A stretch of 64,000 bases of DNA. Source: Dermatemys mawii. Taxonomy: Eukaryota > Chordata > Testudines > Dermatemydidae. The notes under the pieces were generated by a model, which saw only the letters and a list, made by a program, of their open reading frames with translations, was not told where the DNA came from and made no database searches. The position numbers were made by a program, and so were the translations under genes. Positions 50,281-61,510 of this stretch are shown here, piece after piece. Numbering within the stretch: the stretch's first letter is position 1; every line of letters begins with the position of its first letter. The stretch is taken from positions 59,560,858 through 59,624,857 of the forward strand of contig ML677334.1 of assembly GCA_007922305.1 (NCBI GenBank). The letters run 5' to 3'.

Positions 50281-52494
50281 CTGTCCAAGATGGAATATCT
50301 AGACACTACAAGACTATACCGAGTGATGGTTCTGAAGTGGTTAATGATACAGTCATCTCGCTAACGTTAGCCATACCTTTTCCACACTGAAATTGCTGTT
50401 GAGTTTGTGCTGAACAGTAGTGAATTCAGGGGACAAAAGTGAAATGGGGGGGAAATAGTTCAGCTATATCTGAACTGCTTCATTTATGAGTAGATAGAAA
50501 AAGAAAAACTCAAAGACAACTCTACTCTTATCCCAGCTTTTAGCAACCCCTGCCTCTCAAGCCATCTCTGTTCTTCTTTCAGCTGTGCTCATCTGCCCTG
50601 CCCCCTGAACCAGCTCCTCTCTGACTCAGACCAGAGTAGACTAGTTATGAAAAAAAAAGAGGCAGTGTGTGTATTTAAAGGGCTCTTTTAAAAGAACTAA
50701 TTTAATAAAGTGCAGGGAGCTGGAGTCAGTTCCAGGCTCAGGGTGTCTGGGGAGCAAAGCGGTGCTTGTTTGGATACCAGAGGGGGCCATGCTGGCAAAG
50801 GCAGAACAGAGATATTTTTAATGCCACAATTTTTACATAAAAATGCTCATTAGAATATAGTAGCATGTGATACTTCTAGGATGTCAGTTAGGCTGGTACG
50901 CTGTATAATGAACAATCCTATGTTTGTTTGTAGCTGTGCTTTATGCAAACACACATCCACACGCTCATCTCGGTGAATTCTTCTCTCTGCCAATATAAAA
51001 GAGTGCTTTGGAACAGACTACAACAACATAGTGAGAAGTTTTCCCTGATGATGTAGATATTGTGTAATGGGCGGTGGAGTGTGTGAAACAGCCGTGATGT
51101 TACAGAGATCTGTATCTTCCTACCACTAAACTATTGCCTAAAAGCAAAAAGTTAAAAAAAGGGAAAGGAATGAAAAGGAAATGCAATTGGATAAGTTACT
51201 TTTCCAAGTACCAATGCTTTAATGTAGTTCAGATGAACTCCTATATCAAATTAGGCCATTTTAGGTGACAGCTAATTTTGACAAGGGAAAAATAATATCA
51301 ACAATATTTAGCAGTTTTTTTTTCAAAAATTGCAAATACGGACCTTGAAGGTCAGGCTGTAAAAATTGTAGGGAAATTCTTGCTATGCACAAGTTTTTTG
51401 TTTTAAAAAGTTCTTCAAGCACTTGAGCCTAGGGCTAGCTTAACTAAGTCACTGGGTGGGGCGGGGAGTAAGTCATTGCAATTCCTTGTCAACCATGATA
51501 AAATCAGATCCAGTCCAGCCTCATTCTTCTAATGAATTCAAGAAATTCTGCATAAGGAAATGGGAAAGAGAAACAGAAAAAAATGAAAAATATCAGCTGT
51601 TGATACCCTCCTCCAGGCTTCCTGTGTTGTATCAACACTTCAAATTTAATTACAGTATCTCTCCGAAGTTAACAAGATATTTATTTACGTAAACTTGCCA
51701 GTGTCCAAATGTGGGATGCAATGTGTGACAAAGCCCCAAATTGAGAGGAACACAAATTTGTCATGCAGGAAACTTAATGCCCAGGAATTCATTGCTTCAT
51801 AGTGGATAACTCTTTTTGTAACCACACTTCCATGTTTTCTTTTTAATTTTTGCTGTAAACTTTTCAATCATAAAAGTAAGGGGATAACAAATTTGTGAGA
51901 AACGGATAATTTTGGGACTAAAATGTGAGATGTCCCTCTTAGAGGGAACATTGTGTATTGCTTTGCATAGCTCCTGTAGTCATAGCAGGTAGGCCCTGAG
52001 TTATAAAGAATAGCACACAAACTAGATATGCCATCTGCAAAAGCAAAAAAATACAAAATGTACATACAAAAAAACCCAAAATGTTTTGTTATCATAAGCT
52101 GAAGGGACTTGAGATTTGGGCTCTGATGGACTGCAGAGGTGAATGAATTCTACATGTGAGGAAAGGGGTCCTAAATTGAGGGGGCCTTGCTGCTGATCAT
52201 GTGGGGCTATATCCGCCAAGTACCTAACTGCCATTTGAGAGGCCTAAGTCAAAAATTTAGCTCCTTAAAACCCCTAGTCAGCTACTACCTAACCCTGTAG
52301 CACCTATCTTCTCTAGGCAGCCATATTTTTGCCATTGGGCAGCACAAAACTGCCTAAGTGCTGATGATGACAAGCTTGTACCTAGATCCTGGCAGGATTC
52401 TCAAACTAAGCGTTTCCCTGCCTGTGTTACCTCTGGGTTCTAATCCAGTAGGCAATATTGGAGCACACCTACTCTGCACACATAGAGGAGGCAG

Positions 52495-52660
52495 TGGTGC
52501 CATCACCACTACCTCCAGTAACCAGACTGCTCCCCTAGCATGTGGGAGACCTAGGTTCAAATCTTCACTCTGTCTGATATGGAGTTGCAACTTTAACTTG
52601 GCTTTCTGACCTCCTAGGTGCATGCTGTAACCACTGGGGTATAGGGTACTCTGGGCTTTA
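52495..52660 (+). repeat. tRNA-like SINE, copy 3
   Basis: AGCATGTGGGAGACCTAGGT followed by TTCAAATCTTC gives a clear B-box-like GGTTCAAATC. The downstream GTGCATGCTGTAACCACTGG is the inverted A-box-like half. The layout matches copies 1 and 2. Confidence 0.55.
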
Positions 52661-52789
52661 TTTTTTAGATACTCTTGTACCTCATGACTTATGAGGTAAT
52701 CCAGTGTTTCTGTCTCTATCTGTCTACTGCCACATTTCTTACTCCATTATAGTTTGTTTCCATGACAGCAACATCTTTCTCAAAGCCTT

Positions 52790-52957
52790 TTTTAATTTCA
52801 CATGTTGTTATCCTCTTTTCCGTCTTCCTCTGAATGATATCCAGTGAAGGGCTTGTCTAGCAATAGCCTTTTGACGTCCATTCAACATAGCCAACACCAG
52901 TTCTGCCTTCTTTCTTCAATCATTGTCTGTACAGTCTGTTGGACAGTCCTTTGTAAC
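52790..52957 (-). mobile_element. LINE reverse transcriptase, most C-terminal fragment (beyond the insertion)
   Basis: On the minus strand, TVQTMIEERRQNWCWLC followed by a stop and then MDVKRLLLDKPF corresponds to the conserved C-terminal ERR..WxGHxLRM region of RTE/I-type LINE polymerases. It continues in the same frame as 53741-54055 once the fold-back element and one copy of its 8-bp duplication are set aside. Stops show it is dead. Confidence 0.65.
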
Positions 52958-53740
52958 CAGAGGCAACGCCTAGGGTGACATGTGGAGTCAAGTGCCCCCC
53001 CCAGATTGGCCTGCCAGAGAGGAGGGAAAGGGGTCCCTTCTCCCGCTGCATCTGCCCCCAGCTAGGGTGACCAGACAGAAAATGTGAAAAACAGGGTAGG
53101 GAGTAATAAGAGCTTACATAAGAAAAAGACCCCAAAATCAGGACATCTGGTCACCTTTCCACTGGTAGGCTCAGCCCCTATCCCTGGCAGCCAGGCCTGA
53201 CCAGGGAGGAGAAGGGGCAGGACCAGCCGCTTCTCATACCAGCTGCTGGGAGGCTGCTCTGTGCAGCGCAGCATCTGCCTGAGAGAGCGCCTGGCTGGGG
53301 AGGTGGCGGCAGAGGCCTGCTCCCTGCCTGGGCTCAGCTGCCAGAGACAGGGGCTAAGTGAGTTGGAGTCCCTCTCCCTGCCCTCATCATGTTTCTGATT
53401 CGCTCAGCCCCTGTCCCCAGGAGCCGGGCCCAGGCAGGGAGTGGGCCACCGCCACCAGATTCTCTCAGGCAGCTACTGCGCTGCACAGAGCAGCAACCCA
53501 GAGTAGCTGGCTTTAACAACGTGAGAAGTGGCTCCATCCCGCTCCCTGCTCAAGCCTGGATGCCTGGAAAGTGGCCGAATGTGCCAGGATGAGTCGCAGC
53601 AGGAGAAGGACAGAGCCTCCTTCTGCTTCCTGCCAGTAATATGGGGTGGGAAGAGTCCAGTGGCCCTGGGCTAAGTGCAGGGCAGAGGAGACATGTGCGG
53701 GCGATCACGTCCCAGTATGGGGAGGCACAAGTCAACCAAG
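52958..53740. mobile_element. Fold-back hAT-like element with perfect 8-bp target duplication
   Basis: TTTGTAAC occurs at 52950-52957 and 53741-53748. The element is a long imperfect palindrome: left-arm GAGCCCAGGCAGGGAGCAGG (read as complement of about 53320) matches right-arm GGGCCCAGGCAGGGAGTGGG near 53424, and GCTGCGCTGCACAGAGCAGC-like segments lie on both arms (about 53255 and 53478). The symmetry centre is near 53370. The left arm is interrupted by the MITE at 53063-53156. It split a LINE reverse-transcriptase frame. Confidence 0.8.
53063..53156. mobile_element. Nested MITE, relative of 20743-20865
   Basis: AGGGTGACCAGACAGAAAAT at the left and ACATCTGGTCACCT at the right are the inverted ends; the interior (AAGAAAAAGACCCCAAAATC) is the reverse complement of the copy at 20743-20865. 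It interrupts the left arm of the fold-back element, so it is the youngest layer. A target duplication is not clear. Confidence 0.75.
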
Positions 53741-54055
53741 TTTGTAACACATCAGCATTAGTTACTTTATCCCACCAGCAGATGCTAAATATTCTCCACA
53801 AGTATCTCTGATGCAATGCGTTACATTTCCTGTGGTGGGCTTCTAGCATTTGCCAAGTTTCAGAAGCATATAACAATGTTGGTATCAGAATGACATTATA
53901 TAACTTGATTCGTATGTTAATTTCCTTATTTTTCAAAATATTTACCAGTCTGGAAAAAGCTTCCCTTGCCTTCCTAGTTCTTTCTTCGATCTCCTTACGG
54001 AGTTGGTCATTAGCACTGATTATGCTTCCATGATGTGCTGTATTCTTCACTGTCA
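53741..54055 (-). mobile_element. LINE reverse transcriptase, C-terminal part
   Basis: The minus-strand frame keeps GSIISANDQLRKEIEERTRK, IRIKLYNVILIPTLLYASET, then HQRYLWRIFSICWWDKVTNA and DVLQ. These are the YLGS, LPTLLYGSETW and RCLRRILGISWxDxVTNxEVL motifs that end the polymerase of RTE/I-type LINEs. It follows, in element order, the RT piece at 54080-54490, but lies on the opposite strand. Confidence 0.85.
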
Positions 54056-54079
54056 GTCACATAAGCACCATCATTGCTG

Positions 54080-54490
54080 ACTACCAAAGCTTTTGACTGA
54101 ATTCATAGTGTCACTATGGAACATCTTAAAACAATTTGGGCTTCCTAGAAAAAGACAGTGTCAACATGCTGTACAAAAGCTCAAAATGCTGTGCAAAGAC
54201 AGAAAGTGGAGAGACCAATTTATTTGATATTATCACTGGAGTAGAGCAGAATTACATTTTACCATCCCCTCTTTTTCACATCGTGATAGATTGTATGATG
54301 GAAAGGGTAACATCAAAAGAAGATATGGGAGTTAGGTGGAGTAGAGGAAAACTTCAAGATCTTGGCTTGGCAGATGATATTGGTCTGTTGGACAAAGATG
54401 ATAGTGGTCTTTTTCATGCCATCATCATCAATGTTAAATGTGAGGCTGCCACCAAAACAGGATTAAGAAACAGCCAGAAGAAAACGTAAG
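54080..54490 (+). mobile_element. LINE reverse transcriptase, central part, inverted relative to the C-terminal part
   Basis: Plus-strand frames give KAFD (block with catalytic Asp region) and IHSVTMEHLKTIW, then LFDIITGVEQNYILPSPLFH (the GVRQGCILSP motif, with Gln-Gly lost) and LGLADDIGLLDKDDSGL (the FADDI catalytic motif, Phe changed to Leu). It ends KTGLRNSQKKT. Two stops near 54095 and 54150 and a frameshift near 54170 kill it. Its missing continuation is at 53741-54055 on the other strand, so the element was inverted internally. Confidence 0.85.
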
Positions 54491-56744
54491 TCATCATTCC
54501 AGAAAGAGTAGTCAGCAAATGACTAATGGCTATCCCTTTCTCAATCAAACATCTCAAGATAAAGATGTGATCTACAATAATAGAGTTCCAGATTATTCCA
54601 GGCTTTCACTTTAATTTAATTGAACTTCATCTGGCAGCAAACAGAGAGCCAGTGAAGAAGCTTGAGCAAAGTGTTACACACTCACAGCAGCCTATACTAT
54701 TCACTAGGTGGTCAAGTGAATTCCTCACTCATTGCAGTTTATTGGTGGGATTAAAGTAACACTCACTACCAGAGTCAAGAGTAGAGATGGCAAATGTGTG
54801 AGTAAGTATGAGATCAGCAAGCTCTTGGCCAGCAGCAGAATTTGGAAGACATTGTGGACTACTGCTGCTATGGAAGAGTCTAGGAGCAGCTGAGGATTCA
54901 ACTGGACGCAAGATAGGCTTGTGAGAGGCAGATACAGACCCACAAAAGAGAGCAAAGACAGTGTTCCACCCAGACCACTAACTGTTCCCCACCACTACAT
55001 CAGAATCACTTCTGCCTTATCAACTGAGTTGCAGCTAGTATTTTAGCCATAACTTTCAGTCTCTAGAAAAGTGCGGAGACCCCGTAAACTGGGGAAGACA
55101 AGTGACTAAACACCACTGCCAAATGTGTGCCGTGTTTTCCAGCACTGAAATTGACAGGGAGTGACCATACGTTGTCTTTGTTTAGCTTGTTTGATACTGG
55201 GATATCTTTGTAGAGTGTTTGTTTTTAATATTTTTTTTTGTTTGCATGTATTAAAAAGTGATTTGTTTATACAGAAAAGCACCCTGAGATGAAATATCAT
55301 GTTCACACACACATTCCCTCTGGGCCACAGAGACAGAAGCAGTGGAACGTAACATATCATAATAAAAAACCATTATACAATTAAACATAACTGAGCAATA
55401 CAGGACTGTACAGCTGGCAAGTTGTTGCCGTCCTTCATGGACTTTGCTCAGCAAGTTGAGAGATTATTCGATGCCTGCAGAAATAAGCAAATGGTGCTGA
55501 TTTCCCTAGATCAGAATAAACCATTGGCAGTTGAAAGCCTTGAATTTAAAGCCATGCTGATTATTGTAAAATGGGGCTTAATTAAAGTAGACAAATAGGG
55601 AGCTCATTTCTCTGATTTTAAATCCAACACCTTGGGTTTTCACAGTTTTGTTTTTTCCCCTTCTATTTGCTTTTGCGTAAAAGATTTTTTCCCTTTGTCT
55701 TCTCCGAAGCATAGTACAACCGTTTTCATGTGGATGGAGCTGCTGTCAGTGACTGTGATGGTGATCTTGCTAATTTCCATACTTCTCCACTAATATTTCT
55801 TTTCCTCTTCCTTCCACAGAGTTCAAATAGTTACTCCTAAGATGCACGTAGTCAACTCAGCTTGCTTTTCGTCCCCTTTTGTTCTGGCCTGCCATTTTAA
55901 GTTTGGTTTAAGTTAGACTAATGACTCACCTTCCTAATGTAGAATAATTCCATATCCGGAATTGAAATATAATTGCCTGTAAACATACTAATTTCAGATG
56001 TTTCTCACTCTGTGCTATGATTCTCAGTCTGGCATTGCAGTTGACAATTTGGGTATCAAACTATGCAACGCTGTTTGTGCAGACATGCAAGTCAGGCTTG
56101 CTCTATAAAGTGTAGCAGCCATAACTCTTAAATGCCTCTCATTTTACTTCTGATGTTACTTGCATTCCACACAAATTTAGATTCCCCCTCATTGTTCTGG
56201 TTACAAATATTTACCATGGAAATAAAGGAGCTAAAAACTATGATTATAGAGAGATCCAAAAAAAAGAAATGAATCCTGCAGCGTTTTAAGTTTTCTGTAT
56301 GACTAATATTTTTGTGTCCCTCATTATAAGTCTCTGTCCTGTATTGCATCCCATGTGGACCTTGGCAGGTTGAGAATCATTGCAGCAGGCATCAGGGCAG
56401 CCTGCCATGAGATCCTCCTCCACCGACAGATAGAACTCCAGAGCACTGTATCCCATGCCTGACTTCCATTAAGAGCAAAGACCTTCTCTTTGGACTAAAC
56501 ACTTCATTTTTAACAAAATGTCATGGGAGCTGTAACATGTCTACATTGAGCAGGTAGGACTCTAGCTGCAGGGTTTTACTCTTTGAGTAAAAGACATCTA
56601 TACCCACAGAGAAAGTAAACTGCAGGTATTCAGTGTTCCTCCGATGAGAAACCCAAAAGGTCTACCTTGTTGGAATTTGAAACTTTATTTCCTGGGAGTC
56701 CAGTCTGAATCCTGAATCTTTGATCCCTACAGTGATCAATGTTG

Positions 56745-57052
56745 TCAACCCAAACTCTTTGAAAATTTGTGAGTCAGGCCTCTAATGATAATGAGATTCA
56801 CTTAAAAATCATAAAATGTGAAAACAAAGCAAAACATTTTGGGTCTTTTGTGAGCCTGTGTGGTATGCTTAAATGGCATTTTCAAACCTTTCTTTGTAAC
56901 CATGATGTCTAGAAACTCCAGGCTTTTTTTATTTTTTAAAGAAACTCCAGATTCTGATACATTCGCTTAACACCAAGAGATGAGACTTTAAGAAGAATTT
57001 GAAATATCATGAGACTCATGATAAAATTGTGAGAGCTGGCATTTGTGAAGTT
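56745..57052. repeat. Dispersed repeat, same family as 61185-61510
   Basis: It shares AAATATCATGAGACTCATGA, GAGATGAGACTTTAAGAAG and ATTGTGAGAGCTGGC with the copy at 61185-61510. The left end (AATGTTGTCAACCCAAACTC) and the right end are weakly inverted, suggesting a decayed DNA transposon. Confidence 0.55.
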
Positions 57053-57519
57053 CTAAACTATTCACAACTTATGCTTTCAAGTGCTCTTTTATTTTTTTCC
57101 AGCTATTTGGTCAGGAGCCTAATGCTCCATAAGACAGCCTAGTGCCTTGTGAGTTTCTAGTCTTTAGGAGTTGGGAGGGGGAGATAAATGGGTGTATAGA
57201 TTGTACACATGATCTAGTATTTTAATCAGAAGTTTATGAGGATTTATTTTATCACATTCACTGCAGCCAAATGCTTCATGGAGATTTACATCCGTAAGTT
57301 ATTCGCTGGCAGCACAATATCCTGAAACTGTTCCAAAGTGTCTTAAAAAAATCTGTCTTTTTAAAAGTTTATGAATATGGATATGTTTGATAGGATAACA
57401 GCTGGTGAGTAATATGTGTTTGAAATTCTTACATTGAGGGTGCCAATACAAACTCAACATTTATCCGAAGTTAACGGACAATGGAATAGGAGAGAAAGGG
57501 TTGGGGGGAATTATTATTA

Positions 57520-57606
57520 TAGTGGAACCCCGCAATACTGCGATGATTGGGGTTCAAACATATCGATTGCGATAAACGCGGGGCGTGGTATTGCAGGGTT
57601 CCACTG
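57520..57606. mobile_element. Small TA-flanked MITE (mariner/pogo-like)
   Basis: TAGTGGAACCCCGCAATAC and GTATTGCAGGGTTCCACTG are inverted termini (C to T at the first base of the left). TA dinucleotides flank both sides (57518-57519, 57607-57608), as for Tc1/mariner elements. The interior GCGATAAACGCGGGGCG is CpG-rich. There is no coding capacity. Confidence 0.8.
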
Positions 57607-57679
57607 TATTTTGTCTATAGTATTTTTTTAAAAATTGCTAAAAAAAGTACTACTCTTTATTAAAGACAGCATTGAAGTA

Positions 57680-58340
57680 TACACACACTGTGATGTCCAC
57701 TTTATCAACAGTTATTTGTTCTCTGCAACTCTCATTCTGCACCTTTGCTCACTATCCCTCCCTTAACTCTCTTGATTCCATTCACTTTTGCTTCAACTGC
57801 ATCCTCTCCTTGACACTTGCTTCCTTACTGCCACTCCTTTGCCTGGTAGTCCATTGCACTGTAGTGTAATCTGGGCTTTCCCTTTGCATCTCTTTTCTCT
57901 GTTCTTGCTTCTGTAGTGTTAGTCACCTCTGGGGAATGTCTAGGAACTATGTGGACTTCCTTCATTCTAAATGAATTATCTTCTCCTTCAGGCTCATCTT
58001 CTTTCTGGCCAAAGGTCATGGTTTCTCTGTGACCCACGTGCCTACAACCCACAAAGATGCTTCTCTTGATTCCTTCCTTAAACCCTCTCCACTTCATTCC
58101 CTTCCATCTTCTCTGCCCAGTAACTTTGTATGTAAAACAGACCTGAAGGAAGCTGACCTGGAGTGTGCGCCCTCTGAGCAAGTATTTGCCTTTTTTCTTT
58201 TTAAGCAGCACTTGCTCCCCCTGGATGGAGTTCCAGGTGTAGGCCCTGACTTCATATCCACAATAGCCCCCTTCTTTACGAGGAGGACCTTCAGCATACC
58301 CCCATACTTTCCACAAGAGACACTTTCCCATCTAAGCATT
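57680..58340 (+). mobile_element. Possible LINE endonuclease-region remnant
   Basis: A pyrimidine-rich + strand carries a frame with GFSVTHVPTTHKDASLDSF, which resembles the VTxPTHxxGHTLDLV region at the end of L2/CR1-type endonucleases. No other motif is secure. The overlapping minus-strand frame of 168 codons is lysine-rich and not recognised. Confidence 0.35.
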
Positions 58341-59124
58341 GCTCATTTTGTTTTCAAATAGTTACATCAAAAATAGATTAACGTACTATTGATGACCTGG
58401 TTTAAAGTCACAATATCTAGGAAATTATCATTAACTCACAGTGTTGGGCCTATGAGTTGCAGAGGGGATCCTTTTCTTTAAGGCTTCAGTTCAGAGAAAG
58501 CGTTTGCATACCGTATCCCTGATACACCAGGAAATAATCGAGTGATTGAAAGATAAAATGTTGGCCTTAATAATAATTTCCTGACTTTTGTAGGCATTCT
58601 AGGACCTTAATGTGCAATGATGCATATCCACTCCCTGCAGCTGGCTTCGATCCTTGTACCTGCGCTTATGAATTGCTCTGAGCACCAGGCATGATTGCCT
58701 TGAACCCAGAGCATACATTCAACTGATTATTCAACTGGACCTCCAAATGTATTTCATAGTCACCGATTCTCATGATAGGCACCCATCCTGTAATTATGGC
58801 CTACATTCTTTGTTCTTTAGGCATATACATTTACATTTAGCTGTGTTAAAATGCATACTGTTTGCTTACACCTAGTTTTCCAAACGATCCAGATAGTCCT
58901 GAATCAGTGACCTGACCTCTTCATTAATTGCCACCTCCCAATTTCTGTGTCTTCTGCAAACTTTATCAGTAATGATTTTATGTTTTTTTTTCTAGGTCAT
59001 TAATAAGAATCTTACATTTTGACTGAGTTACAGCTGTGTCCCAGTGTTGGCTTTCCAGAGCTGTAACTGAGAGCAGAATTTGGTCCTTAATATTGTTTAA
59101 AGTGTGGATGATTGCAATAAAAAA

Positions 59125-59390
59125 AACCTGTACACTTTAAGCATTTTTAAGGCCAGTTCTTCAGTAAGAAGTTAAATTGATCCAGCTAGGTCATTCAGGG
59201 GTGTGATAAATCCACGTCCCTGAGTGATCTAGTTAAGCCGACCTAATCCCCAGTGTAGACAGCAATAGTTACTGCTTCTAGGGGAGGTGGATTAACTATG
59301 AGGACAGAAGAACCCCTCCCGTCACTGCATTGAGTGTTTACACTGAAGTTCAACAGTGTTGCAGTGGCAGCAGTTTAAGTGTAGACATAG
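59125..59390. mobile_element. Non-autonomous DNA transposon with inverted ends
   Basis: The left end CCTGTACACTTTAAGC and right end GTTTAAGTGTAGACATAG are imperfect inverted repeats. Subterminal hairpin: CTAGGTCATTCAGGGGTGTG with CCCTGAGTGATCTAG; a second: GGGGAGGTGGATTAACTATG with GAACCCCTCCCG. I recall it as a common turtle element. Confidence 0.7.
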
Positions 59391-60217
59391 TCTTCGTTCG
59401 TCATTTGGATATAAAGCCTTATTATAATCTGATTTACACTGATTTACAACTGGGAGTAACCCAGTTGATGTCACTGAAGTTATTCTGGTTCAAAAGGGAG
59501 GTAAAAAAGAGAAGAATCAGACCCTTAATGTATACCTTGAAAAGAAATTATTCAATTTCTTAAAAAAGGAGCAGAATCTAGAATGTTCTCTGAAGGTTTT
59601 GATCTTTCCCTAGCTTCATCTCTAACTTTTCATTTTGTCTCCATCCAATAATCAGAAGTTTGCTTCTTTCTTGAAACCCTCTTTTGTCTTGGCTTTGCAG
59701 GAATTCTGAAAATCTTGCATGTGTAAAATAAAGGATGACAGATAAGCAATCGTGTATCAAGACTCTTACTCCATCTAGGAGTTCTGGCAACATCATTAAA
59801 AAGCTTCTGTCACACTCAGGCAAAGTGTAACTATGTAATACTTTACCTAACCCCATCTATTTGACACTTTTGTATTTCATGCTGATTCTTTACATTGTTG
59901 CAGATTGTTGAGGTATTGTGTGTCAGCTGAAGCTTCTTTGCTTTCCTCAAACTGTTCCTAATGCTCTGTTCATTCAGTGATGCAGCAGTTCAGGGACTGA
60001 CATCACAATTTGCTGAAACAGAAAGGACTGTGTGGTAGCACTGGGTTTTGGTGTTCCCAAATATATCAGCTAGGGGAAGGAGCTAAATGGAACACAGAAT
60101 GTTATTTTTAAGAGACACATACCTTGGAAACTGGCAGTGATGGCAAAGCAAATACAGAAAGAGTATGTGGCATCATAATAGGGTGTTGGTAAAATGCATT
60201 GTACAGTTTGCTTTAAT

Positions 60218-60518
60218 GAGACAGTGGGCTGGTCTTCACTAGGGTGGGGGATTGACTGTAGATACACAATTTCAGCTACATTAGTAACGTAGCTGAAATC
60301 GGCGTATCTACAGCCAACTTACCTGCCGTCCTCACGGCGGCGGTGGTCGGCAGCGCGCTCCCCCGTCGACTCCAGCTTGCGCCTTTTGGCGAGCTGGAGT
60401 TACGGAATCGAAAGGGGCGCCGCTGGCGATCGATTTATCACGTCTTGACAAGACGCGATAAATTGATCGCCATAAGATGGATCTCTCCCCGCGCTAGTGA
60501 AGACAAGCCCAGTGTCTC
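60218..60518. mobile_element. Well-preserved non-autonomous DNA transposon, 24-bp inverted ends
   Basis: GAGACAGTGGGCTGGTCTTC and the complement GAGACACTGGGCTTGTCTTC match at 22 of 24 bases over the full terminus. Flanks CTTTAAT and CTTTAAA suggest a duplication of about 7-8 bases. Inside are palindromes TTTCAGCTACATTAGTAACG/TAGCTGAAA and GATCGATTTATCACGTCTTG/GACGCGATAAATTGATC. High CpG content implies a young copy. The 64-codon frame inside is a by-product. Confidence 0.85.
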
Positions 60519-61184
60519 CTTTAAAATGCAAGCTTAAAGCAGAGAAAATGGATAGTTGTGTTCCCATATCACAAAGCCTATACTACTGATTATAGCAGTA
60601 ACTAGCATTCTAGTTGCCATTCTCAGCCAAGGATTAAATGGGCCTAAAGTATCTTGCTTCTAGGGCCCTATGTGTGTCTGAAAAATGTTCACCCATCTGC
60701 CTATACCAAGGTAAGCTACATTGGTGTATGCCCCACTTTATGTTAATGTAGTGACTATACATCACAGGTTGACACTGGTTTACTATAGTTATACCAGTAC
60801 AAATTTTCCTGTTGTACATTGGTCCTAAAAGTAATGTCTCTGGATTGAGCAATATTTGTAGAAGAACAAGAGGAAAGCTTACCCTGTCACTGTCTCTCTG
60901 TGCTATGTCTGTACTGTGGATAACGAAAGAAATTCAGTCTTCAGAACTGTTTATTTGGCAGCTTTCCCAAACATTACGTTCAGTTTAAATATTTTTAACT
61001 TATTTAAAAATTAAGTGAAATCTTAATAGGAAAAATTCTATCCATATTATATCAGGCAAGCAAAAATAATTGGATAAGCTTAAGAATTCCAGCCATCTGA
61101 GTGAATACACAGAAATTGTATTACATTGTTATTTTACAATGGATATTTGGGTCCCATTCATCACTGTTCTGCATCTTGTGCAGT

Positions 61185-61510
61185 TGTTTCCAACACTGCC
61201 ATTTCTTAATGTTAAAAAATCATGAGTCGGGCCCCCAAAAAATAATGAAATCTATAAACAATCATGAGATTTTTAAAATATAATACATTTTGCATTTGTT
61301 TTATTTGCCCTTTGCTTTCTGAGCATGTAGTGCACAATTGTGAACATTTTCAAGCTTTTTTCTGCAGCCATAGGGACTGGAAACTTTTTTTAAAATGAAA
61401 ATTGAGATCCTCACAGAATCAGAGGATTCCAAGAGATGGGGCTTTAAGAAAAACACCAAATATCACGGGACTCATGATAAAAATCACAAGAGTTGGCAAC
61501 ACTGTTTTCA
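61185..61510. repeat. Dispersed repeat, fullest copy of the GTTGGCAACACT-ended family
   Basis: It ends AAATCACAAGAGTTGGCAAC ACTG and begins near CAACACTGCCATTT. Internal landmarks: GTCGGGCCCCC, AAGCTTTTTTCTGCAGCC, AAAATTGAGATCCTCAC, TATCACGGGACTCATGATAA. Fragments of the same family are at 12850-12985 and 56745-57052. Confidence 0.6.

Noticed and set aside
57825..58331. 168-codon minus-strand frame
   Set aside because: Lys/Arg-rich complement of a pyrimidine-rich LINE-like stretch; no domain and the + strand gives better LINE signatures.
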